A DNA stretch of 64,000 bases from Citrobacter gillenii (GCF_013337685.1 NZ_SUQN01000002.1:372001-436000); one strand, 5' to 3'. Counted from the first letter of the stretch, positions 50,616 to 61,936 are shown. The notes: generated by a model not told the origin, from the sequence alone. Translations and numbers: made by a program.

Positions 50616-51710
50616 ATGTCTTTATTGAAGAGCGCGCATGGCGGTAACACCCGGGAAGCCGCCGCATTGTTGGGTATCCCGCCTGAGCAATTGCTGGATT
50701 TTAGCGCGAATATTAACCCGCTGGGTATGCCGGCAAGCTTAAAACGCGCACTAATCGACAATTTGGACCGTGCTGAGCGCTATCCGGACGTGGATTACGC
50801 CCACTTGCATGCCACGCTGGCGGAGCAACATCATGTTTCTGCGTCGTGGATCCTCGCCGGTAACGGGGAGACGGAGTCGATCTTTACGTTGGTTGATGGT
50901 CTTAAGCCGCGTCATGCGATGATCGTCATTCCCGGATTTGCGGAATATCGCCGGGCACTGCAATGGGGCGAATGCGCAATACACGAGTTTGCGCTGCGCG
51001 AAGAGGACGGTTGGCAGCTGACCGGAGAGATTCTCGATGCTCTTACCCCGGAGCTGGATTGCCTGTTCCTGTGTACACCTAACAATCCCACCGGGCTGTT
51101 GCCCGAACATCACCTGTTGCAGGAGATAGCTCGGCGTTGTAAACAGCTCGGGATCGCATTGATCCTCGATGAAGCGTTTATCGATTTTATCGCCGGGGAA
51201 CAGGGGTTTATTCCGCTGTTGCAAGAGAATCCGCACATCTGGGTTTTGCGTTCACTCACCAAATTTTATGCGATACCCGGCCTGCGCCTGGGATATCTGG
51301 TTAACAGCAACGAGCAGGCGGTAGCACACCTGCGCAGCCGGCAAATGCCCTGGTCAATCAATGCCTTTGCCGCACTGGCGGGCGAAATGATTCTCCACGA
51401 TAGCGTCTATCAGCAGGCGACATGGGAATGGCTGGCGCATGAGGGGAACCGATTCGATCAACAACTGCAAAATCTGCCTGGCCTGACGGTGTATCCCGGA
51501 CGGGCAAATTATCGCCTGTTACGCTGCGAAAGACCGGGTTTAGATTTGCAAAAATCATTGCTGGAACAGCATGTGTTGATCCGCAGTTGCGCTAACTATC
51601 CGGGGCTGGATGCGCGTTACTACCGGGTGGCTGTCCGTGGCGCTGAAGAGAACAACCGCCTGCTGGTGGCATTACGCTACGCGCTTAGCGGTACAACCCT
51701 TGCTGATTGA
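50616..51710 (+). CDS. cobD: Threonine-phosphate decarboxylase CobD
   Basis: 364-residue PLP enzyme making (R)-1-amino-2-propanol phosphate for the cobalamin nucleotide loop. [12 protein letters not shown] near 29, [10 protein letters not shown] near 83, [11 protein letters not shown] near 155, [10 protein letters not shown] near 184, and PLP Lys in [18 protein letters not shown] near 216. The frame is open 66 bases upstream; ATG 50616 after TGGAG gives the Salmonella CobD length. Its 3' end overlaps convergent nadD by 26 bp. Marks a cobalamin-producing lineage. Confidence 0.94.
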   Translation: MSLLKSAHGGNTREAAALLGIPPEQLLDFSANINPLGMPASLKRALIDNLDRAERYPDVDYAHLHATLAEQHHVSASWILAGNGETESIFTLVDGLKPRHAMIVIPGFAEYRRALQWGECAIHEFALREEDGWQLTGEILDALTPELDCLFLCTPNNPTGLLPEHHLLQEIARRCKQLGIALILDEAFIDFIAGEQGFIPLLQENPHIWVLRSLTKFYAIPGLRLGYLVNSNEQAVAHLRSRQMPWSINAFAALAGEMILHDSVYQQATWEWLAHEGNRFDQQLQNLPGLTVYPGRANYRLLRCERPGLDLQKSLLEQHVLIRSCANYPGLDARYYRVAVRGAEENNRLLVALRYALSGTTLAD

Positions 51711-52326
51711 TATAGTCCAGCACGGAGTCTGGCATTAAATCGTCACACGGCTCACCGTGTTCCAGTCGTTCGCGGATAAGGGTAGCGGAGATATTGAACC
51801 AGGGGGTTTCTGCCAGGTAAATTTTCCCGGCAGGAAGCTGGTGCAGGTCATCTGGCGAATGAGTCAGATGACGTTCGAGCCACTGCTGGTGCTGCGCCTG
51901 CGCCATCTCCAGCGGATACCCCGGTCGTCGGCAGACGATGAGATGGGTATTGTCCAGAATGGTGTCGGAATCATGCCAGGAAGGAAAGGTGAGTAGTGAG
52001 TCCTGACCAATAATAAACGCCAGCGGCGCGAGTGGCCCTTGTTCCTCGCGCCACTCCTTGAGAGTTTGGGCGGTGTAAGAGGCCGTATCTCGTTTTAGCT
52101 CACGTTCATCCAGGATAAACAAAGGCTTGTCAGCAATTGCCAGCTCAAGCATCTGTTTACGCTGTGCGCTGGAGGCTTCGGGTTGCGCACGATGCGGCGG
52201 CACATTATTAGGCATGATAATCACCCGTGATAGGCCAATCAGATTAGCCAGAATTTCCACGGGTTTAAGATGACCATAATGCACCGGATCAAAGGTGCCA
52301 CCGAACAAAGCCTGTAATGATTTCAT
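51685..52326 (-). CDS. nadD: Nicotinate-mononucleotide adenylyltransferase NadD
   Basis: 213-residue essential NAD-synthesis enzyme. The nucleotidyltransferase motif [14 protein letters not shown] near 9-22 and [10 protein letters not shown] near 180 are present, with [14 protein letters not shown] near 107. The frame is open 87 bases upstream into holA, but ATG 52326 starts one base past the holA stop and matches the family N-terminus. It overlaps the convergent cobD 3' end by 26 bp. Confidence 0.96.
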   Translation of the reverse strand: MKSLQALFGGTFDPVHYGHLKPVEILANLIGLSRVIIMPNNVPPHRAQPEASSAQRKQMLELAIADKPLFILDERELKRDTASYTAQTLKEWREEQGPLAPLAFIIGQDSLLTFPSWHDSDTILDNTHLIVCRRPGYPLEMAQAQHQQWLERHLTHSPDDLHQLPAGKIYLAETPWFNISATLIRERLEHGEPCDDLMPDSVLDYINQQGLYR

Positions 52327-52327
52327 A

Positions 52328-53359
52328 TCAACCATCAATAAAAACATCTGCCAGTGATTTATGGCAGAGCAGAAGAGAAAGTCCCTCAAGCTCGGCCCAT
52401 ACTGACTGACCATAATCTTGTTTAAGCGTAATTTCCGTGCGCGTTAACAACTGTACCGCCTGGCGTAATTGCTCAGATGACAGCCGGTTTAGCGCATCAC
52501 CCATCATGCCGCGGCGGTTTTGCCATACCCGATGCTTATCAAACAAGGCGCGTAATGGTGTGTGGGCTGATTGCCTTTTCAGGTTGACCAGTAACAGTAA
52601 TTCACGCTGTATCGTGCGCAGCAGAATAACCGGCTCACTGCCTTCAAGGCGCAGTTGCTGCAGGATATGTAGCGCGCGTTTACTTTTGCCCATCAACAGC
52701 GCATCGACCCAATGGAAGGGGGTAAAGTGCGCCGCATCGTTAACCGCTTGCTCCACACGAGGCAACGTGAGTTTTCCATCAGGCCACAGCAATGATAACC
52801 GCTCCAGCGCCTGCGCCAGGGCTAATAGGTTACCTTCATAGCAATAACATAATAGCTGATTGGCGGCTTCGTCCAGTTGCAGGTTGCTTTGTTTCGCTCT
52901 GGCGGCAACCCAGCGAGGGAGCTGCGCCTGCTCTGGCGTCTGGCAGCTCACCTGAACAGCATGGCTCGCCAGACTGGTATACCACGTGGCATTTTCCTGT
53001 GCTTTAGTCAGCTTGTTGCCGCGAACAATCAGCAGCAGATCGTCATGCAGCAGGGTAACCAGCGTGGCGAGTTGTTCGTTAATGGCGGCATTAGGGCCGT
53101 TTTCAGGCAGTTGTAGAAGTAATGTCTGCCGGCTGGCAAATAGGCTCATGGCCTGGCAGAGGGAAAAAATAGCCCCCCAGTCAGTGCTGGTATCAAGGGT
53201 GAACGTGTGGTGTTCTTCGAATCCTTGCACAGTGGCGGCCAGACGGACGGCATCCTGGCTTTCCTGCAACAAGAGGGGATCGTTGCCCAGTAATAAGTAC
53301 GCCGCGCGCAGCCCTTCTTTGAGCTGTGCGCGGAGTTGTTCAGGGTACAACTTGAGCAT
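52328..53359 (-). CDS. holA: DNA polymerase III delta subunit HolA
   Basis: 343-residue clamp-loader wrench that opens the beta clamp. Typical N-terminal [26 protein letters not shown]+-like domains I-II without Walker A, and C-terminal collar helices. Overlaps the lptE stop by 1 bp and abuts nadD, so leuS-lptE-holA-nadD is one operon. Confidence 0.96.
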   Translation of the reverse strand: MLKLYPEQLRAQLKEGLRAAYLLLGNDPLLLQESQDAVRLAATVQGFEEHHTFTLDTSTDWGAIFSLCQAMSLFASRQTLLLQLPENGPNAAINEQLATLVTLLHDDLLLIVRGNKLTKAQENATWYTSLASHAVQVSCQTPEQAQLPRWVAARAKQSNLQLDEAANQLLCYCYEGNLLALAQALERLSLLWPDGKLTLPRVEQAVNDAAHFTPFHWVDALLMGKSKRALHILQQLRLEGSEPVILLRTIQRELLLLVNLKRQSAHTPLRALFDKHRVWQNRRGMMGDALNRLSSEQLRQAVQLLTRTEITLKQDYGQSVWAELEGLSLLLCHKSLADVFIDG

Positions 53360-53952
53360 CAGTTACCCAGCGTGGTGGAAACACGTGCCGGAGAAGACGT
53401 TGGCGCGGCTGTTTCATTCTCAGCAGGCTGTACGTCATCACTGGATGACTGAGTATCAGCAATATGTATACTTGGCAGCTTACGAATCAACTGTTCGGCC
53501 GCTTTGTCATACATTTCTTTAACGATCATATCCTGCTCGTTATCCTTCGCCAGTGCAGCCTGCGGGTTGTCAAAGAACGAACGATAGACCTTGGCACTGA
53601 TCGGATAAATGTCATGGCCTGGAATCAGAACGGAGGCACTGACCGACATCACCATCTGATATTCAGCCGTTTGACCGTTCTGGAATACAGATGCCGTATC
53701 CTGAGAAATGCTGACCGCACCCAGACGTAGGGACGGTACGTCTTTACGCATAGAACCTGTTTCGAGCAGTTCGATGTTGTTCAGACGTAACTGGTTGCGT
53801 ACCGCGCGGCTTAACGGGCCGTTCGGATCGCCAGAGTCCAGGATCATAGTTTTCATTGTGGGCGGTACCTGCGTAGTACTACGCAGATGCCAACCACACC
53901 CAGCGGTGACCAGCACCACCAGGGATAACAACAGAGTTGTCAGATGTCGCAC
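53359..53952 (-). CDS. lptE: LPS-assembly lipoprotein LptE
   Basis: 197-residue outer-membrane lipoprotein that plugs the LptD barrel. Lipobox TAGC with Cys about 19, then HLRSTTQVP, and [19 protein letters not shown]-type region ([17 protein letters not shown] near 122). Starts at GTG 53952, 14 bp after leuS. C-terminal tail is low complexity and variable. Confidence 0.95.
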   Translation of the reverse strand: MRHLTTLLLSLVVLVTAGCGWHLRSTTQVPPTMKTMILDSGDPNGPLSRAVRNQLRLNNIELLETGSMRKDVPSLRLGAVSISQDTASVFQNGQTAEYQMVMSVSASVLIPGHDIYPISAKVYRSFFDNPQAALAKDNEQDMIVKEMYDKAAEQLIRKLPSIHIADTQSSSDDVQPAENETAAPTSSPARVSTTLGN

Positions 53953-53966
53953 GCTTCCTCCCGCGC

Positions 53967-56549
53967 TTAGCCAACGACCAGATTGAGGAGTTTACCCGGT
54001 ACATAAATCACTTTACGTACGGTAACGCCATCAAGATATTTTGCTACCAGATGCTCCTGGCCAGCACGCTCACGAACTTGCTCTTCGGTGGCGTTGACTG
54101 GAACGGTGATTTTGCCACGTACTTTACCGTTCACCTGCACCACAACCAGCGTTGAGTCTTCGACCATTGCGCTGTCGTCAGCAACCGGCCACGGTGCGTT
54201 GTCGATATCGCCTTCGCCCTTCAGCGCATGCCACAAGGTGAAGCATACGTGCGGGGTGAACGGGTTGAGCATACGCACAACGGCCAGCAACGCTTCCTGC
54301 ATCAGGGCTCTGTCCTGCTCGTCTTCCTGCGGTGCTTTCGCCAGCTTGTTCATCAGTTCCATAACCGCCGCAATCGCGGTGTTAAAGGTCTGACGACGGC
54401 CGATATCATCGGTCACTTTCGCAATAGTTTTGTGAACATCGCGACGTAGCGCTTTCTGATCGTCGCTCAATGCGTCAACGTTCAGGGCCGCAACATCACC
54501 TTTGCTGGTGTGTTCGTAAACCAGTTTCCAGACACGTTTCAGGAAGCGGTTAGCTCCTTCAACACCGGATTCCTGCCATTCAAGCGTCATATCAGCCGGA
54601 GAGGCGAACATCATGAACAGACGCACGGTGTCTGCGCCATAACGCTCAACCATCACCTGCGGGTCGATACCGTTGTTTTTTGACTTGGACATCTTGCTCA
54701 TGCCGGTATAGACCAGTTCATGACCTTCGGCGTCTTGCGCCTTCACGATACGGCCTTTTTCATCGCGCTCAACGATAGCATCAACCGGAGAAACCCAGTT
54801 ACGCTCGCCGTTGGCACCGACGTAGTAGAAGGCATCCGCCAGCACCATGCCCTGACACAGCAGCTGTTTAGCCGGTTCGTCAGAGTTTACCATGCCCGCG
54901 TCACGCATCAGCTTGTGGAAGAAACGGAAATAGAGCAGGTGCATGATGGCGTGTTCGATACCGCCAATGTAGATATCAACCGGCAGCCAGTAGTTGGCAG
55001 CCTTAGAGTCCAGCATGCCTTCCTGATACTGCGGGCAGGTGTAGCGCGCATAGTACCAGGATGATTCCATAAAGGTATCAAAGGTGTCGGTTTCACGCAG
55101 AGCCGGCATACCGTTAACGGTGGTTTTTGCCCACTCGGGGTCGGCTTTAATCGGGCTGGTGATACCGTCCATCACCACATCTTCCGGCAGAATAACCGGC
55201 AGCTGATCTTCTGGGGTTGGCAACACGGTGCCATCTTCCAGCGTGACCATTGGGATTGGAGCGCCCCAGTAACGCTGACGGGAAACGCCCCAGTCACGCA
55301 GACGGTAGTTAACTTTACGCTCACCCACACCTTTTTCGACAAGCTTGTCGGCAATGGCGTTGAAAGCCGCTTCGAAATCGAGACCGTTAAACTCACCAGA
55401 GTTAAACAGCACGCCTTTCTCGGTCAGTGCCTTCTCAGACAGATCCGGCTCTGAACCGTCCGCCGCCAGGATAACTGGCTTGATGCTCAGACCATATTTG
55501 GTTGCGAACTCGTAGTCGCGCTGATCGTGACCCGGCACGGCCATCACGGCACCTGTACCGTATTCCATCAGCACGAAGTTTGCAGCCCAAACCGGGATCT
55601 CTTCACCGGTCAGCGGATGAATCGCTTTAAAGCCAGTGTCGACGCCTTTCTTCTCCATGGTCGCCATTTCAGCCTCGGCAACCTTGGTGTTGCGGCATTC
55701 GTCAACAAACGCCGCCAGTTCCGGGTTATTCGCCGCGGCTTTCTGCGCCAACGGGTGACCTGCGGCAACGGCCAGATAAGTGGCACCCATAAAGGTGTCC
55801 GGGCGGGTGGTGTAAACGGTCAGCGTGTTGTCATAACCGTTGACATCAAAGGTGATCTCCACGCCTTCAGAGCGGCCAATCCAGTTGCGCTGCATCGTTT
55901 TTACGGTGTCAGGCCAGTGATCCAGACGGTCCAGGTCGCGCAGCAGTTCGTCAGCGTATGCGGTGATTTTGATGAACCACTGCGGGATCTCTTTCCGCTC
56001 AACTTTGGTATCACAACGCCAGCAGCAGCCGTCAATAACCTGTTCGTTCGCCAGTACTGTCTGGTCATTAGGGCACCAGTTAACCGCAGAGGTTTTCTTG
56101 TACACCAGACCTTTTTTGTACAGTTCAGTGAAGAACTTTTGCTCCCAACGGTAATATTCCGGGGTGCAGGTCGCGAACTCACGGCTCCAGTCATAGCCGA
56201 AGCCCAGCATTTTGAGCTGGTTCTTCATGTAAGCGATGTTGTCGTACGTCCACGGAGCAGGCGCGGTATTGTTTTTCACCGCCGCGCCTTCAGCTGGCAG
56301 GCCGAATGCATCCCAGCCAATCGGCTGCAGAACGTTTTTGCCCAGCATACGCTGATAGCGGGCGATCACATCACCGATAGTGTAGTTACGTACGTGGCCC
56401 ATGTGTAGTCGACCAGAAGGATAGGGAAGCATAGACAGGCAGTAATACTTCTCTTTGCTCTCGTCTTCGGTAACTTCAAATGTGCGCTTCTCATCCCAGT
56501 GAAGCTGTACTTTGGATTCTATCTCTTCCGGGCGGTATTGCTCTTGCAT
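53967..56549 (-). CDS. leuS: Leucyl-tRNA synthetase LeuS
   Basis: 860-residue class Ia synthetase. HIGH-type motif [12 protein letters not shown] near 46, zinc region CWRCDTK near 175, CP1 editing domain [20 protein letters not shown] near 250 and DQRDYE near 345, and KMSKS in [12 protein letters not shown] near 618. The open frame adds 8 codons upstream; ATG 56549 matches the E. coli start. First gene of leuS-lptE-holA-nadD. Confidence 0.98.
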   Translation of the reverse strand: MQEQYRPEEIESKVQLHWDEKRTFEVTEDESKEKYYCLSMLPYPSGRLHMGHVRNYTIGDVIARYQRMLGKNVLQPIGWDAFGLPAEGAAVKNNTAPAPWTYDNIAYMKNQLKMLGFGYDWSREFATCTPEYYRWEQKFFTELYKKGLVYKKTSAVNWCPNDQTVLANEQVIDGCCWRCDTKVERKEIPQWFIKITAYADELLRDLDRLDHWPDTVKTMQRNWIGRSEGVEITFDVNGYDNTLTVYTTRPDTFMGATYLAVAAGHPLAQKAAANNPELAAFVDECRNTKVAEAEMATMEKKGVDTGFKAIHPLTGEEIPVWAANFVLMEYGTGAVMAVPGHDQRDYEFATKYGLSIKPVILAADGSEPDLSEKALTEKGVLFNSGEFNGLDFEAAFNAIADKLVEKGVGERKVNYRLRDWGVSRQRYWGAPIPMVTLEDGTVLPTPEDQLPVILPEDVVMDGITSPIKADPEWAKTTVNGMPALRETDTFDTFMESSWYYARYTCPQYQEGMLDSKAANYWLPVDIYIGGIEHAIMHLLYFRFFHKLMRDAGMVNSDEPAKQLLCQGMVLADAFYYVGANGERNWVSPVDAIVERDEKGRIVKAQDAEGHELVYTGMSKMSKSKNNGIDPQVMVERYGADTVRLFMMFASPADMTLEWQESGVEGANRFLKRVWKLVYEHTSKGDVAALNVDALSDDQKALRRDVHKTIAKVTDDIGRRQTFNTAIAAVMELMNKLAKAPQEDEQDRALMQEALLAVVRMLNPFTPHVCFTLWHALKGEGDIDNAPWPVADDSAMVEDSTLVVVQVNGKVRGKITVPVNATEEQVRERAGQEHLVAKYLDGVTVRKVIYVPGKLLNLVVG

Positions 56550-56743
56550 GGCAGCCAGTGGTCCTGTTTTCAATACAGCTACAAACGTAGCTTTAGATGT
56601 GGTGTTTCAGATCCGCATAGCATAGCCCAAACGTCCGCGTCAAAACAGCCTTTCGCGCATTCAGCATTGAATTCCCGCAAGGATAAATATTGCACGAATT
56701 TACATACTCTGTGGACAGTCTTGCAAAGCGTAGTGTAAATAAC

Positions 56744-56759
56744 GTCTATTATTATAGAC
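56744..56759. promoter_or_regulatory. Inverted repeat just upstream of ybeL
   Basis: GTCTAT-TATT-ATAGAC is a perfect 6-bp inverted repeat 26 bp before ybeL and contains a possible -10 (TATTAT). A regulator site or part of a promoter; unproven. Confidence 0.35.
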
Positions 56760-56784
56760 AGTTAACGACCCAGGAGGCGAAGCG

Positions 56785-57267
56785 ATGAACAAGGTTGCTC
56801 AATATTACCGTGAACTGGTGACGTCACTTAGCGAACGTCTGCGCAATGGTGAACGCGATATCGATGCGTTGGTGGACCAGGCACGTCAGCGAGTTATGCA
56901 GACCGGGGAGTTAACGCGAACCGAGGTAGAAGAACTCACCAGGGCCGTCAGACGCGACCTTGAAGAGTTCGCGATCAGTTATGAAGAGAGTCTTGATGAG
57001 GAGACTGACAGCGTTTTTATGCGGGTCATCAAAGAGAGTATCTGGCAAGAACTGGCAGATATTACCGATAAAACCCAGCTTGAATGGCGCGAAGTATTCC
57101 AGGACCTGAGTCATCACGGGGTTTATCACAGTGGTGAGGTGGTCGGGTTGGGGAATCTGGTCTGTGAGAAATGCCACTTCCATTTAGCCGTTTACACGCC
57201 AGACGTGCTGCCGCTATGCCCGAAATGTGGTCACGATCAGTTCCAGCGCAGACCATTTGAGCCGTGA
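56785..57267 (+). CDS. ybeL: YbeL, DUF1451 protein with zinc-ribbon-like C-terminus
   Basis: 160-residue protein of unknown function. N-terminal two thirds are helical and acidic (ELVTSLSERLRNGERDIDALV; EVEELTRAVRRDLEEF). The C-terminal CEKCHFHL and CPKCGH pairs form a zinc-ribbon-like site near 130-153. GGAGG precedes ATG 56785. In K-12 an island (ybeQ to hscC) follows; here rihA follows at once. Confidence 0.92.
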   Translation: MNKVAQYYRELVTSLSERLRNGERDIDALVDQARQRVMQTGELTRTEVEELTRAVRRDLEEFAISYEESLDEETDSVFMRVIKESIWQELADITDKTQLEWREVFQDLSHHGVYHSGEVVGLGNLVCEKCHFHLAVYTPDVLPLCPKCGHDQFQRRPFEP

Positions 57268-57273
57268 TTTTTG

Positions 57274-57309
57274 TGCCGGATGCGACGCGACGCGTCTTAT
57301 CCGGCCTAC
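57274..57309. repeat. REP element between ybeL and rihA
   Basis: TGCCGGATGCGACG and GTCTTATCCGGCCTAC flank a GC-rich loop, the classic REP form, between convergent genes. Confidence 0.88.
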
Positions 57310-57326
57310 GCACTTAATGATAAATG

Positions 57327-58262
57327 TCAGGCGTAAAACCTGAGCCGTTCGGCCAGCAGATCGACAAAACCTTGCCGGTCAACGTCAACCATAACCGTGG
57401 CGTTGGGTTTATTTCCGCTCAGGAAATAGTAATCCACTACGGTCATGCCCTGCGTGTATTTTCCCTGCGTCTCTACGCCGACCCAGCGTTCAACGGTGGT
57501 AAACAGTTCGGGCTTCAGTAACCAGGCAATGGTGCATGGATCATGTAGCGGTGCGCCTTTGAATCCCCATTTCTCGTCTTTGTGATATTCGAAGAAGAAA
57601 TCCAGTAACTCAGCGACAATGCTCGCCACAGGATTGCCAATCGCGCGCAATCGCTCGGTGTCTTCACGATGAATTTGTGCTTTATGTGTGACGTCCAGCC
57701 CGGCCATCACTACCGGAATACCTGATTGAAACACCATCTCTGCCGCTTCGGGATCAACATAAATATTGAACTCAGCAGCCGGTGTCCAATTTCCGAGTCC
57801 CATCGCGCCGCCCATAATCACAATACGGGCGATTTTCTTATGCAACTCGGGGTGGCTATTCAGCAGCAGTGCTACGTTAGTTTGGGGGCCAGTTGATACA
57901 ATCGTGACCGGTTCCGGACTTTCGCGCAGGGTTTTCGCCATTAACTCCACGGCTGTACAACTTTGCGGGGCAAATGCCGGCTCCGGCAGTACGGGGCCGT
58001 CCAGGCCACTTTCTCCGTGAACGTTATCGGCAATTATCAACTCGCGCATCAGGGGCTTCAACGCGCCTCCGGCAACGGGAATATCCGATCGGTTGAGCAG
58101 CGTTAACATACGCAACACATTACGCAGGGTTTTATCAGGCGTCTGGTTGCCCGCTGAGGATGTTATGGCTTTAACATCAAGTTCCGGTGAGGCGAGGGCG
58201 AGAACCATTGCGATAGCGTCGTCATGACCTGGATCGCAATCAAAAAGGATCGGAAGTGCCAT
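57327..58262 (-). CDS. rihA: Pyrimidine-specific ribonucleoside hydrolase RihA
   Basis: 311-residue nucleoside hydrolase that splits cytidine and uridine. Metal site DCDPGHDDA near 8-16, [13 protein letters not shown] near 121, [24 protein letters not shown] partly near 147-170, and [11 protein letters not shown] near 241. ATG 58262 with AGGAGT upstream. Downstream of the glt operon but with 116 bp and a hairpin between. Confidence 0.95.
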   Translation of the reverse strand: MALPILFDCDPGHDDAIAMVLALASPELDVKAITSSAGNQTPDKTLRNVLRMLTLLNRSDIPVAGGALKPLMRELIIADNVHGESGLDGPVLPEPAFAPQSCTAVELMAKTLRESPEPVTIVSTGPQTNVALLLNSHPELHKKIARIVIMGGAMGLGNWTPAAEFNIYVDPEAAEMVFQSGIPVVMAGLDVTHKAQIHREDTERLRAIGNPVASIVAELLDFFFEYHKDEKWGFKGAPLHDPCTIAWLLKPELFTTVERWVGVETQGKYTQGMTVVDYYFLSGNKPNATVMVDVDRQGFVDLLAERLRFYA

Positions 58263-58347
58263 TGTGACTCCTTGTGGGTGGGACTTCGTGACAAGGTTAA
58301 CGCCGGGCTGTATGTGATTCGAGATGCGAAGAAAGAAAGCGTGATTT

Positions 58348-58371
58348 GGCGCGCACTTTGATGTGCGCGCC
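58348..58371 (-). terminator. GC hairpin after gltL
   Basis: GGCGCGCAC (58348-58356) and GTGCGCGCC (58363-58371) around a 6-base loop, just past the gltL stop. No strong T-run; likely end of gltIJKL. Confidence 0.65.
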
Positions 58372-58378
58372 GGAAAGA

Positions 58379-59104
58379 TTAATGCAATATTTTGGCGAGG
58401 AAGTCTTTGGCGCGGTCTGATTTTGGATTGGCAAAGAACTCTTCTTTCGGCGAGTCTTCCACAATCTTACCCTCATCCATAAAGATTACCCGGTTCGCCA
58501 CTTTCCGAGCGAAGCCCATTTCGTGGGTGACCACCATCATGGTCATCCCTTCATGAGCCAGCTCGACCATGACGTCCAGCACCTCGTTGATCATTTCTGG
58601 ATCGAGCGCTGAGGTGGGTTCATCAAACAACATGGCGATAGGATCCATACACAGCGCCCGGGCAATGGCCACGCGCTGCTGCTGTCCACCAGAAAGCTGG
58701 GCCGGAAACTTATCGGCATGGGCCGACAGTCCTACGCGCTCAAGCAGTTTTTGTGCTTTGTCGCGAGCAGGCTTTTTATCGCGTTTAAGTACTTTTACCT
58801 GGGCCAGGGTCAAGTTTTCGATGATCGACAAATGTGGGAACAGTTCAAAGTGCTGGAAGACCATGCCCACGCGAGAACGCAGTTTGGCCAGATCGGTTTT
58901 TTTGTCATTCACGACGGTACCGTCAACGGTGATCACACCCTGCTGCACTGGCTCCAGGCCGTTTACCGTTTTGATCAGCGTCGATTTACCGGAGCCTGAC
59001 GGACCGCAAACTACCACCACTTCACCTTTTTTAACTTCCGTGGAGCAGTCGGTCAGAACCTGAAAGTGACCATACCATTTAGAAACATTTTTCAGGGTAA
59101 TCAT
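58379..59104 (-). CDS. gltL: Glutamate/aspartate ABC transporter ATPase GltL
   Basis: 241-residue ATPase. Walker [10 protein letters not shown] near 35, Q-loop [11 protein letters not shown] near 83, signature [10 protein letters not shown] near 134, Walker [12 protein letters not shown] near 157, switch His VTHEMGFA near 194. It powers uptake of glutamate and aspartate through GltJK. Overlaps gltK by 1 bp. Confidence 0.96.
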   Translation of the reverse strand: MITLKNVSKWYGHFQVLTDCSTEVKKGEVVVVCGPSGSGKSTLIKTVNGLEPVQQGVITVDGTVVNDKKTDLAKLRSRVGMVFQHFELFPHLSIIENLTLAQVKVLKRDKKPARDKAQKLLERVGLSAHADKFPAQLSGGQQQRVAIARALCMDPIAMLFDEPTSALDPEMINEVLDVMVELAHEGMTMMVVTHEMGFARKVANRVIFMDEGKIVEDSPKEEFFANPKSDRAKDFLAKILH

Positions 59105-59778
59105 TAAACTGTCCTTTTCTTCAAATAGCTGACCAACAACGATGCGCTCAGACTGAATACAAAATAGACGGCGCCAGCAAACAGGATCATCTCGACCTGT
59201 GTGCCGTCACGCTCGCCAATGGTGGAGGCGGTACGGAAGAAATCTGCCAGACTTAATACGTAGACCAGCGAGGTGTCCTGGAATAGAACGATGCCCTGGG
59301 TCAGCAGCAACGGCACCATCGCGCGAAATGCCTGCGGCAGAATAATGAGCTTCATCGACTGCCAGTGGGTCATCCCTAACGCCAGCGCGGCGCTGGACTG
59401 TCCACGAGAAATACTCTGGATCCCGGCACGGATAATCTCTGAGTAGTACGCCGCTTCAAACATCGAAAACGCCACCATCGCTGAGATCAGACGAATATCG
59501 GTTTTCGGTGACAGGCCTAATACGTTCTGTAAGAACCCTGGTACAATCAGATAGAACCACAGCAGCACCATGACCAGCGGAATAGAGCGGAATACGTTCA
59601 CGTAGATCTTCGCAAACCAGGCAATGGGCGCGAAGCTGGACAGACGCATTACCGCAAGGATAGTTCCCCAAACGATGCCAATAATGACCGCCGTAACGGT
59701 AATTTTCAGCGTGATCATCAGCCCATCCAGCAGATACGGTAGGGAGGGGACAATGGAACTCCAGTCAAATTCGTACAT
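59104..59778 (-). CDS. gltK: Glutamate/aspartate permease GltK
   Basis: 224-residue inner-membrane permease of the HisMQ family with about 5 TM segments. The EAA loop region, [20 protein letters not shown] near 134-153, docks to the GltL ATPase. The N-terminal segment [12 protein letters not shown] is family-typical. The gene overlaps gltJ and gltL by one base each, so the three are probably translated together from one transcript. The reading frame is complete and of normal length. Confidence 0.95.
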   Translation of the reverse strand: MYEFDWSSIVPSLPYLLDGLMITLKITVTAVIIGIVWGTILAVMRLSSFAPIAWFAKIYVNVFRSIPLVMVLLWFYLIVPGFLQNVLGLSPKTDIRLISAMVAFSMFEAAYYSEIIRAGIQSISRGQSSAALALGMTHWQSMKLIILPQAFRAMVPLLLTQGIVLFQDTSLVYVLSLADFFRTASTIGERDGTQVEMILFAGAVYFVFSLSASLLVSYLKKRTV

Positions 59779-60518
59779 TATTTGCCTCCCAAATTGCCAG
59801 GCAGGCGAGTTTTATGTTCAACCAGATTCATCACCAGCATAATAAAGGCGTTAATCAAGACGTAGGCAAGGGTGATAGCCGTAAACGACTCCCAGGCGTG
59901 GGCAGAGTAATCCAGCAGCTTGCCTGCCTGTGCTGCCATATCGACCAGACCGATGGTTGAGGCGATGGCGGAGTTTTTCACCAGGTTCATCATTTCTGAT
60001 GTCATCGGCGGTACGATCACGCGGTAGGCGTTGGGCAGCAGAACATAGCGATAGGCCTGCGGTAGCGTCAGCCCCATCGCCAGCGCGGCGTTTTTTTGTC
60101 CGCGAGGCAAAGACTGAATCGCGGCGCGCACCTGCTCACAAACGCGGGCGGCGGTAAACAGCCCCAGGCAGAGCATTGAGGAGAGGAAAAACTGGATGTT
60201 GGGATCCAACTCAGCCTTGAACCACATGCCAATGTTTTCTGGGAGCAGTTCCGGGATCACCAGATACCAGGTAAAAAATTGTACGATCAGCGGAACGTTA
60301 CGAAACAGTTCAACATACAACGTGCCTATCCCGGAAAGGAAACGGTTGGGAACGGTGCGTAAGATGCCGAATAGGGAACCTATCAGGAAAGCAATAATCC
60401 AGGCGGTGATTGAAAGCGCGACGGTGACCTGGAAACCACTCCAGAGCCAGCCGAGATAGGTGGTGTTGCCGAACGGGGCTTCTTGTAAAAAAATCCCCCA
60501 GTTCCAGTCTATAGACAT
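59778..60518 (-). CDS. gltJ: Glutamate/aspartate permease GltJ
   Basis: 246-residue permease, partner of GltK, with about 5 TM segments and EAA loop [21 protein letters not shown] near 144 onward. N-terminal [21 protein letters not shown]. It starts just after the SroC terminator, so its expression depends on read-through from gltI. Complete. Confidence 0.95.
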   Translation of the reverse strand: MSIDWNWGIFLQEAPFGNTTYLGWLWSGFQVTVALSITAWIIAFLIGSLFGILRTVPNRFLSGIGTLYVELFRNVPLIVQFFTWYLVIPELLPENIGMWFKAELDPNIQFFLSSMLCLGLFTAARVCEQVRAAIQSLPRGQKNAALAMGLTLPQAYRYVLLPNAYRVIVPPMTSEMMNLVKNSAIASTIGLVDMAAQAGKLLDYSAHAWESFTAITLAYVLINAFIMLVMNLVEHKTRLPGNLGGK

Positions 60519-60531
60519 AAATCTACTCCAG

Positions 60532-60690
60532 AAAAAAAAAGGGTAGCAGCGCTACCCTCGAAGATTGTTGAGAAGCTCATTTTTCGCGCTGAGTGGGGAA
60601 CGGCCACTCAGCGTATAGTCTGTCCATGCTTCCCGACAATCGTGAGGGCCAGGTGAACTCGCCCCATTTATTTTAGTTAGTTGAGTGCTT
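60532..60690 (-). ncRNA. sroC: SroC small RNA, from the gltI-gltJ gap
   Basis: The gltI-gltJ gap has a strong intrinsic terminator, GGGTAGC (60541-60547) with GCTACCC (60551-60557), followed on the minus strand by nine U. A second hairpin, CACTCAGCG-type, lies at 60588-60614. This is the position and form of SroC (about 150-160 nt), made by RNase E from gltI mRNA, which sponges GcvB and MgrR. The 5' end is a guess. Confidence 0.75.
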
Positions 60691-61585
60691 TATCATTTGG
60701 TTCTTTGAACAGGGCCTTCATCTCGCTCGACAGTTCGAAATTCATATTCAGGTTCTTTGGCGGAATAGGGTTTTTAAACCATTTATCAAACCACTTCTCT
60801 GCTTCACCTGAAGTTTGTGCCTGCGCAATGGTGTCATCCATCAGCTTTTTGAACGCGACGTCGTCTTTACGCAGCATACAGCCGTACGCTTCCTGAGATT
60901 GTGGCTTGCCGACGATCTCCCAGTTGTCCGGTTTCTTCGCCTTCGCGCGTTCACCAGCCAGCAGGGCGTCATCCATCATAAAGGCGACGGCGCGACCGCT
61001 TTCGAGGGTACGGAAAGAGTCACCGTGGTCTTTCGCACTGATGATGCGCATATCCATTTTTTGTTCTTCGTTCAGCTTATGCAGCAGCACTTCCGAGGTG
61101 GTACCGGAAGTCACAACCACCGCTTTGCCTTTCAAGTCAGCGAAATCTTTGATGTCGCCGCCTTTTTTCGCCAGCAGGCGGGTGCCGACAACGAAAATGG
61201 TGTCAGAAAATGCCGCTTGTTTCTGGCGTTCAACGTTGTTGGTGGTTGAACCACATTCAAAGTCGAAGGTGCCGTTTTGCAGCAGCGGAATGCGGTTCTG
61301 GGAGGTAATCGGAATCAGCTTCACCTGCAGGTCAGGTTTGTTCAGCTTTTTCTTCACGGCCTCAACAATTGCGTTGGAGTAATCCTGTGAATAACCGACC
61401 ACTTTCTGCTGATTATCGTAGTAGGAAAACGGGACCGAGGATTCACGGTGTCCGACGACGATGACGCCATTTTTAGCGATCTTGTCCAGGGTGCTGCTTG
61501 CCGCAGGGGCGGCATCTTCCGCGTGCGCCAGACCGGCAGACATTCCCACGACCAGCATGGCAGTGGCGAGCTTACGTAATTGCAT
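60677..61585 (-). CDS. gltI: Glutamate/aspartate periplasmic binding protein GltI
   Basis: 302-residue solute-binding protein with signal peptide ending near SAGLAHA. SBP family 3: VVGHRESSVPFSYYD near 39, GTFDFECGSTTNN near 113, VTSGTTSEVLL near 165. Binds glutamate and aspartate for GltJKL. The open frame adds 15 codons; ATG 61585 follows AAGGAGTTGGAT. The leader carries a CA-rich GcvB-target-like stretch. Confidence 0.96.
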   Translation of the reverse strand: MQLRKLATAMLVVGMSAGLAHAEDAAPAASSTLDKIAKNGVIVVGHRESSVPFSYYDNQQKVVGYSQDYSNAIVEAVKKKLNKPDLQVKLIPITSQNRIPLLQNGTFDFECGSTTNNVERQKQAAFSDTIFVVGTRLLAKKGGDIKDFADLKGKAVVVTSGTTSEVLLHKLNEEQKMDMRIISAKDHGDSFRTLESGRAVAFMMDDALLAGERAKAKKPDNWEIVGKPQSQEAYGCMLRKDDVAFKKLMDDTIAQAQTSGEAEKWFDKWFKNPIPPKNLNMNFELSSEMKALFKEPNDKALN

Positions 61586-61627
61586 ATCCAACTCCTTTAT
61601 CGTCTGCGTCAGGGACGCATTGATACC

Positions 61628-61652
61628 CATTGTGATGTTGTTATTGTTTGCT
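61628..61652 (-). promoter_or_regulatory. CA-rich GcvB-target-like site in gltI leader
   Basis: On the minus strand the leader reads AAACAATAACAACATCACAA, rich in C and A with no G, like the sites bound by the GcvB R1 region. gltI is a known GcvB target. Confidence 0.6.
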
Positions 61653-61903
61653 ACTTAAAAGTGCAGTCTTGTATGTGTTTGTTAACATTTAGTTTGGATG
61701 AATGTAAAGAATTTGCTGTGTTATTGTTTATTTTTGCGAAGTGCGCCGCACCGTTTGAGGGCAAAAATATCTTGTTGCACATTTCAGGTGCTACCTGTGC
61801 TCAAATTTGGTGCGACCAGGTTGCACATTCAACCAAAACAGCGTTTGCCTTGTATAACAAAGCAATAGGCGTGCCAGAATGGGAGTGGAGAGGGGATGTG
61901 TTA

Positions 61904-61936
61904 GCCGGACAAGGCGCGTGAGCGCCAACATCCGGC
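61904..61936. repeat. REP-like palindrome after lnt
   Basis: GCCGGACAAGGCGC and GCGCCAACATCCGGC form an imperfect REP hairpin directly downstream of the lnt stop. Confidence 0.75.

Noticed and set aside
55527-56408. 293-codon plus-strand frame inside leuS
   Set aside because: Antisense shadow of a conserved synthetase; no recognised domain.
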